Shown one piece after another: positions 58,765 through 64,000 of a stretch of 64,000 nt of DNA; position 1 is the stretch's first letter; every line of letters begins with the position of its first letter. The DNA comes from Brevipalpus yothersi (lineage: Eukaryota > Arthropoda > Arachnida > Trombidiformes > Tenuipalpidae). A model generated the notes under the pieces. It saw only the letters and a program-made list of their open reading frames with translations, ran no database searches and was not told the DNA's origin. The stretch spans positions 201,619 through 265,618 of the forward strand of contig QZCP01000058.1 in the NCBI GenBank assembly GCA_003956705.1, in the 5' to 3' direction. A program made the translations under genes and the position numbers.

Positions 58765-59581
58765 CAAGCAGTTTCTGGAGGAGAAGAGACAAAACGAAAG
58801 CAAGTCAGTCAGATTAGCCAAAATATCATGCACCTACAACACACACAGGGGTAACAAGGACAACAAAGATGTCCAGTAGAGAGAAATCCAAACCTCTTAC
58901 CCTATGTTTCAGTTTTCCAATGGATGAATGATGGTAACACTACAATTAAATTAAATTATCTAGATCAATCGAATGACCGTTGCTCCGGTATGTTGATTCA
59001 AGACTCTTGAATCGCGCCGCTTCTTCACAAGCTTTCTTCTATCAATACAACTTGTACTGTATCATGTAAAAGTCAAACACAGACAAACACACAGAACACG
59101 CACTCACAAGTGGCGACAGTAGAGAGTAGCCAATACATGTATCTACACTACTCATATCGATACATATACAGATACAAACACTTACACATCATTGATGTTG
59201 ATGAACATTTCGATTTAAATTTAAATTTCCTCTTCATGTTATCTTCATTTTTGGATTGCTTTGATTACCTCAGATAACTCATTGAATGGATAATCTTTCA
59301 TATTAGTCGCCTCATCTTCTCTACTTAGTGTGGATTCATGGTAATGGGTTTTCATTGTTGGTAATCAAATCACTTTGAAGTGAACCGTAAACTGGTTGTT
59401 TTATCCTCTCTCACTCGCTTCGCTTGGAACTCGAACACATCAAGTTAAATCAATTGTGTTGTTCGAAATCTACTTGGTATATTAGGCCTTCGAGAATTAA
59501 CGATCACATTTTTGAACCTCCAAATTGATGATTCTTGGTTATTTTGTGCTCTCGATTTAAGATCAGTAGTTCTCAACAGAG
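58765..59581. promoter_or_regulatory. Divergent intergenic region, TMEM199 / CAMLG
   Basis: About 0.8 kb between two head-to-head genes, presumably a shared promoter zone. It contains CACA-type short repeats (59085-59105) and a TTTAAATTTAAATT palindrome (59214-59227). No gene seen. Confidence 0.45.
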
Positions 59582-60394
59582 ATGGATATTAATCAAGATG
59601 TGTTGAGACAAGCTGAGCTCCGACGAAGACGGCTGCTTGTTAATCAAGAAGAAAGAATGCGAAGAATTTTGCTTGGCTCCAAACAGTCCAACAGTAGCCT
59701 CGAGCCAACGATCCCAAGTTCAAATTCTCAAGACTCAGTCGAGAGAAAAACTGAAGATTCCAGTGAAACAAACGCGTGTTGTAAGCCGGTTCGAGAACCG
59801 TCTCCTTTGAATGTACCTGATTCATCTCCAAAAGCAACAGAACTCAAGTTTCGTGGAGATGATGGATCAAAACAAGAGAAGAATACTTTTGATTCAAGTT
59901 CTCTTCAGGGCTCGACTAAAGGAGAAGATTTTTCGAGCCATGGTTATACACCTGAAATTGATAAAGTTACCAAAGAGCCAGTCTGCCGAGATGCTGCAGA
60001 TAATCTACAGTTTCCTCGTAAAGTATCTTTGATTTCTAGCAGAATGGATTTCAAAGCTTGCCAACAGAGTCAGTGCCAACAAAACAGGCTTTTATTGAGC
60101 TGGCGAACAGCTCTAATTACCTTATCATATAGATTAATTGCAATTTTTCCTGTTCTATCTCTTGTCATCTTTGCAATGCTAGGATCATTTTTGCAGTATG
60201 AAGCTTATTTTCCATTCACAGCCTACAAGATTGGAAGCTTTTCATGGCTAATTTACAAAAGAAGATTTCAGTTCATGTTTTTTCGTCAAATTTTTTCTTA
60301 CCACAAGCTTTTGAATCTTTTGGCGACAAATTCTGTTGATCTCATTGTTTATCTCACGTTTTATATCTCGACGAGTGCCTTATTTCTTAATTAG
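59582..60394 (+). CDS. CAMLG: CAMLG / Get2-like ER receptor for tail-anchored proteins
   Basis: ER membrane subunit of the TRC40/GET insertase that receives tail-anchored proteins. Single-exon 270-residue frame (human CAMLG 296). The diagnostic N-terminal basic helix AELRRRRLLVNQEERMRRIL (about 12-31) is the TRC40/Get3-binding motif of Get2/CAMLG. A long low-complexity Ser/Glu/Lys linker follows, then three hydrophobic segments at the C-terminus (ALITLSYRLIAIFPVLSLVI..., about 182-205; about 225-245; SVDLIVYLTFYISTSALFL at the end). The number of membrane passes fits the family. Divergent to TMEM199 and convergent with GALK1. Confidence 0.87.
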   Translation: MDINQDVLRQAELRRRRLLVNQEERMRRILLGSKQSNSSLEPTIPSSNSQDSVERKTEDSSETNACCKPVREPSPLNVPDSSPKATELKFRGDDGSKQEKNTFDSSSLQGSTKGEDFSSHGYTPEIDKVTKEPVCRDAADNLQFPRKVSLISSRMDFKACQQSQCQQNRLLLSWRTALITLSYRLIAIFPVLSLVIFAMLGSFLQYEAYFPFTAYKIGSFSWLIYKRRFQFMFFRQIFSYHKLLNLLATNSVDLIVYLTFYISTSALFLN

Positions 60395-60728
60395 AATAAA
60401 AAAGTTGAATTCTGTTCTGTATCTAAAAAGAGTACTTGATTACCACCATGATCAAGGCTACAGATTTTTCAATCGCTTCTCTTTTCTAAGAATTAACTCT
60501 TACAATTTTAAATGGAAAAATTTTCAAATCAAATTCTTCAATTATAAATTGAGCTCATCCTCAAAAGAGAAGAGCCATGAAGGTGCTTGATTTTTATTGA
60601 GTTGTTAATATCTAACTCACTTCGAGAGAAAAATAGGTCCCAAAAATTCTATAAGATGAAATTCGACCTAGTACAAATATTCACTTGATGTGCTTCTTCT
60701 TAGTTGATCCCTGGGGAGACATTTGGTA
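60395..60728. other. Convergent 3' region, CAMLG / GALK1
   Basis: 334 bp of AT-rich spacer between two stop codons. No feature seen. Confidence 0.45.
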
Positions 60729-62016
60729 TCACAACTTGATGAAATTAGCACCATCACAAGGCTTGAAGACATAGAAGATAGGCTTGCAACGACATTTCGT
60801 GCTCATTTCTTCGATTGTAGATGCAACCTTATCAGCTCGCACAAGTGTAACTGTACAGCCTCCAAAACCTCCACCAGTAATACGAGAGCCATAGACACCA
60901 TCACACTTGACCGCAATTTCACACAATTCGTCTATTTCGGGTATCGATACTTTATAATCATCGCGTAGAGAAATATGACTTTGAGTCATGAGAGCCCCGA
61001 AAACAAGGTAATCATTTTTCTTGAGAGCTTCAGCTGCACTCAATGTACGCTCGATCTCAGTAATTACATGCCTCCCATATTGATATGCTTCCATTTGCAA
61101 CACAGATTGACTTGTTTCCAATTCTTTCATTGATACATCACGCAAACTGCTTTTACCCAACATCGAAGCGACTTGCTCACAACACCGACGACGCTGAGCG
61201 TACTCAGAGCTGACAAGCTTGTGACGAATACCTGAGTTGGCAACCAGTACAACCAAATTTTGATCTGACAGGGGAACCAATTCTGTTTTAAGAGAGCGAC
61301 AATCGAGTAGTATGGCATGGTCCTTTTGTCCGATGGTCACCGCCATCTGATCCATTATTCCACAGGGAACACCAACGAAATGATGATCGGCACGTTGACA
61401 GAGTAGTGCCATTTCAGATTTACTCACAGCAGGGTCAGACAGAGCAGAGAGAAAATTGAAAAGTGAGAGTTCAAGAGCTGCAGAGCTGGAAAGGCCTCCT
61501 CCAACTGGGTTGGATGTTACAATAACTGCATCAAAATTTATCTTGCTGCCAGGAAAGTTTGCCATTACACCTTTCACGTAGTTTGACCATACTGGGGGCT
61601 CTGGTTTCAATGTATCGTACTTCAATTCCAACTGATGGGGTTTGTCCGCTTGTTCATAGAGTGTATGAATTCTACACACATCAAGTTCATTAGCAGATCC
61701 GACCACAACGGTGTAAAGAGGAATCGCCTGAAAAATATTCCATTTTAAACTCATGTTATATCTCAATTTTCGGATATGATTTCAAGAAACTGACAATTTA
61801 AGAAGTTACAAATTTTATCATGCCACTCACCATTGGAAGCACAAACCCATCATTATAATCAACATGTTCACCAATTAAATTGACTCGACCTGGAGAGTGG
61901 CCGATAGCGGAGGCCTTACGATTGAAGTGTTCCTCGAATGATTGTTTGCCCCTGTCGATGAGCTCTTGTAAGGATGGATACGATTGACTACCTTTAATTT
62001 CATTCATCTCGGCCAT
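60729..62016 (-). CDS. GALK1: Galactokinase
   Basis: Cytosolic GHMP kinase that phosphorylates galactose at C1 with ATP, first step of the Leloir pathway. Two exons, 62016-61831 and 61727-60729, phase 0/0, 394 residues (human GALK1 392). The galactokinase signature is complete: GRVNLIGEHVDYNDGFVLPM spans the end of exon 1. The ATP-binding GHMP motif is NPVGGGLSSSAALE. CGIMDQMAVTIGQ carries the catalytic Asp, and the third GHMP motif is ITGGGFGGCTVTL. It resembles GALK1 more than GALK2 in length and in ending (FYVFKPCDGANFIKL). The intron is 103 nt. Head-to-head with LIS1, about 600 bp apart. Confidence 0.96.
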
Positions 62017-62617
62017 CTTGACACATAGAAAGTGTTATTCTCATACAAATAACTTTGTTTCACAAAGTACAATTATAATGGTGGCAATAATTGCCAGTGT
62101 TTTGAGCAAGCAAAATAAAAAGTAAAAAAAGCAGCTACCGCGGTGAAAATTAAACTCAAAACAATCTCAAATGGTTTGATGTGCCTGTGATGATTGCGAA
62201 ATGAGAAGCTGATAAAGATGATGACACGGAAGGACCAGATCGAGTAATCAAACACCAAGTGAACACATCAAAAGTTGATTAATACTGTTTCCATTTATGT
62301 TCTACTTTTTCACCTACTTATTCCTCTTCTTATACTCTTATTTTATCACTTCTCTAATCACTCGTAATCACTTGTCAAGTCAAAATCAACTTTCATGGTA
62401 GTGATCGCGCTTTTATCACTGAAAATTAAAGGTAAAGAGTAATAATACACTTCGATTAAAGGTCTGGCAGCGGTGGCACTTCAAGCGTATTGTGAAACTT
62501 AGAGAGAGAGAAAAAGATTCATCAAAACATTTCACTTTATTGATTGCTTTATTTTGGATTGATTAGTTAGTTAGTTTTTGATTCCTCATTTTATTCCACC
62601 CACTATCGGTGTCGACC
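62017..62617. promoter_or_regulatory. Divergent intergenic region, GALK1 / LIS1
   Basis: About 0.6 kb between head-to-head genes, with a short GA run at about 62502-62512. Probably holds both promoters. No gene seen. Confidence 0.45.
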
Positions 62618-64000
62618 ATGGTCCTCACCCCTAGGCAAAAAGATGAATTGTAAGTGTCAAAAGTTTGATCAGCATTCTGATGAGATTGTTGATGAGATGT
62701 TTACTTTTTTCGCCTCTCTATCTCTTTACTTCTCTTTCAGCTTGTCAAAATATTTTTTTTCTCTCTTTCTAATCAATGTTTTTCTCTCCATTTTTGTACA
62801 GAAACAGTGCTATTGCAGATTATTTATACTCCAATGGATTCAAAGAGGCGTTTGAAACGTTCAGGAGAGAAGCCCAGATGGTAAGTTTCGATGATTGTAT
62901 GATCATCTTCGATCGTTTGAATTTGCATTTTCCGCTACTGAAGTGGTAGGCAGCTGGATTAATAGAACTTTGTGAATGAAAGCAGGGAGAGATCGACAAA
63001 AAGTATGTCGGACTTTTGGAAAAAAAGTGGACTTCAGTCATTCGTCTTCAGAAAAAAGTCATGGATTTGGAAGCCAAATTATCGGAGGCGGAAAAGGAGT
63101 ATATTGGTGGTGCGCCTACACGAGAAAAACGTTCACCCACCGAATGGATACCTCGTCCACCAGAAAAGTTTTCCCTTTCTGGACACAGATCACCCATCAC
63201 CAGAGTCATTTTTCATCCAATATTCAGTCTACTAGTGTCGGCTAGTGAAGACGCTACCATCAAAGTTTGGGACTATGAAACAGGAGACTATGAGCGAACA
63301 TTGAAAGGTCACACTGATAGTGTGCAAGATATCGCTTTCGATTCTAGTGGTAAGCTACTTGTATCAGGATCTGCTGATATGTCCATCAAGCTATGGGATT
63401 TCCAGTCCTATGAATGCTTGAGAACTCTTCATGGGCACGATCATAATGTTTCCTCCACAACTTTCATGCCAACGGGGGATCACATCCTTTCCTGTTCACG
63501 TGATAAAACCATTAAGAAATGGGAGGTAGCCACAGGTTACTGTATAAAAACGTTGACTGGTCATCGCGATTGGGTTAGAATGATTAGAGTTAGTAAAGAT
63601 GGTACTCTATTTGCAAGCTGTTCAAAAGATCATACCATCATCGTATGGAATGCCACCACAAATGAACAGAGAGTCATCCTAAAAGACCATGACCACACAG
63701 TGGAGTGTATAGCTTGGGCTCCTGAATCAGCCTTTACGGTTGTTTGTGAAGCTACAGGAGGTGATAATAAACGGAATAGAGTTGGTCCCTTCTTGGTCAG
63801 TGGATCTAGAGATAAAACAATCAAGATTTGGGATGTATCAGTAGGAATTTGCTTGCTAACTTTGATAGGTCATGATAATTGGGTACGTGGTATAATCTGG
63901 CATCCGGGAGGAAAGTACATAATCAGCAGTTCCGATGACAAAACCATTAGAGTTTGGGATATAGTGAATAAGAGATGTTCCAAAACACTGGAAGCACACA
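62618..64000 (+). CDS. PAFAH1B1: LIS1 / PAFAH1B1, dynein regulator (cut by window end)
   Basis: Dynein-binding regulator and the non-catalytic subunit of PAF acetylhydrolase 1B. Exons so far: 62618-62649 (MVLTPRQKDE), 62802-62880 and 62986 to the window edge. Phases fit, giving about 375 of an expected ~410 residues. A LisH dimerisation motif (NSAIADYLYSNGFKEAFETF) spans exons 1-2. A coiled coil (WTSVIRLQKKVMDLEAKLSE) and then WD40 repeats follow; the repeats visible include ASEDATIKVWDYETGDYERT, SGSADMSIKLWDF, SCSRDKTIKKWEV, SCSKDHTIIVWN, SGSRDKTIKIWDV and SSSDDKTIRVWDI. The frame is open at 64000 in SKTLEAH, so the last repeat lies outside. Very high conservation makes the call secure. Confidence 0.97.

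Overview
This is a 64 kb piece of nuclear DNA from a compact animal genome. Genes are split by short GT-AG introns (mostly about 45-450 nt, the shortest measured being 66 nt), and many neighbouring genes lie only a few hundred bases apart in head-to-head or tail-to-tail pairs. An arthropod source is favoured because the ETS factor at 46003-53621 has a DNA-binding domain and an upstream SPADSGVSDVD motif very like insect Eip74EF (E74). A small-genome chelicerate such as a mite would fit the gene density and AT-rich, CT-tract-rich intergenic DNA, but this is inference. I see no prokaryotic, viral, CRISPR, tRNA or rRNA content and no recognisable transposon coding sequence.

Layout. 0-8.5 kb: beta-1,3-galactosyltransferase 6 (-), ceramide synthase (+), dynactin p150Glued (+) and a diphosphoinositol-polyphosphate Nudix hydrolase (-). 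8.5-20 kb: gene-poor DNA around a REEP5/6-like ER-shaping protein (+), an orphan secreted proline-rich protein (+) and an SLC35F6-like transporter (-). 20-32.6 kb: lysosomal phospholipase A2 PLA2G15 (-), Unkempt (-), a CD36/LIMP-2-family receptor (+) and CTCF with 11 zinc fingers (-). 32.6-40.7 kb: two small signal-peptide ORFs (-), the decapping scaffold EDC4/Ge-1 (+) and an unrecognised two-exon 78-residue protein (-). 40.7-55 kb: an E74/ELF-type ETS factor (+) with long CT/GA-rich introns and a 5 kb non-coding upstream region holding tandem and inverted repeats. 55-64 kb: a type II membrane protein with SEA, TSP1 and LDL-A domains (-), TMEM199/Vma12 (-), CAMLG/Get2 (+), galactokinase (-) and LIS1 (+, cut by the window end).

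Most genes are ordinary housekeeping genes. Functional themes recur: dynein regulation (p150Glued and LIS1), ER/lysosome biology (ceramide synthase, REEP, PLA2G15, the CD36-type receptor, TMEM199, CAMLG) and gene regulation (CTCF, E74, Unkempt, EDC4). These are not operons. Exon boundaries were worked out by hand from splice signals and reading phase: in every multi-exon model the exons sum to a whole number of codons, which supports the joins, but transcript evidence was not available. I found no multi-gene system that looks new. The best leads are the CTCF gene together with CTCF/YY1-like motifs, the Unkempt homologue without a visible RING, the SEA-TSP1-LDLA protein and several orphan small secreted proteins.
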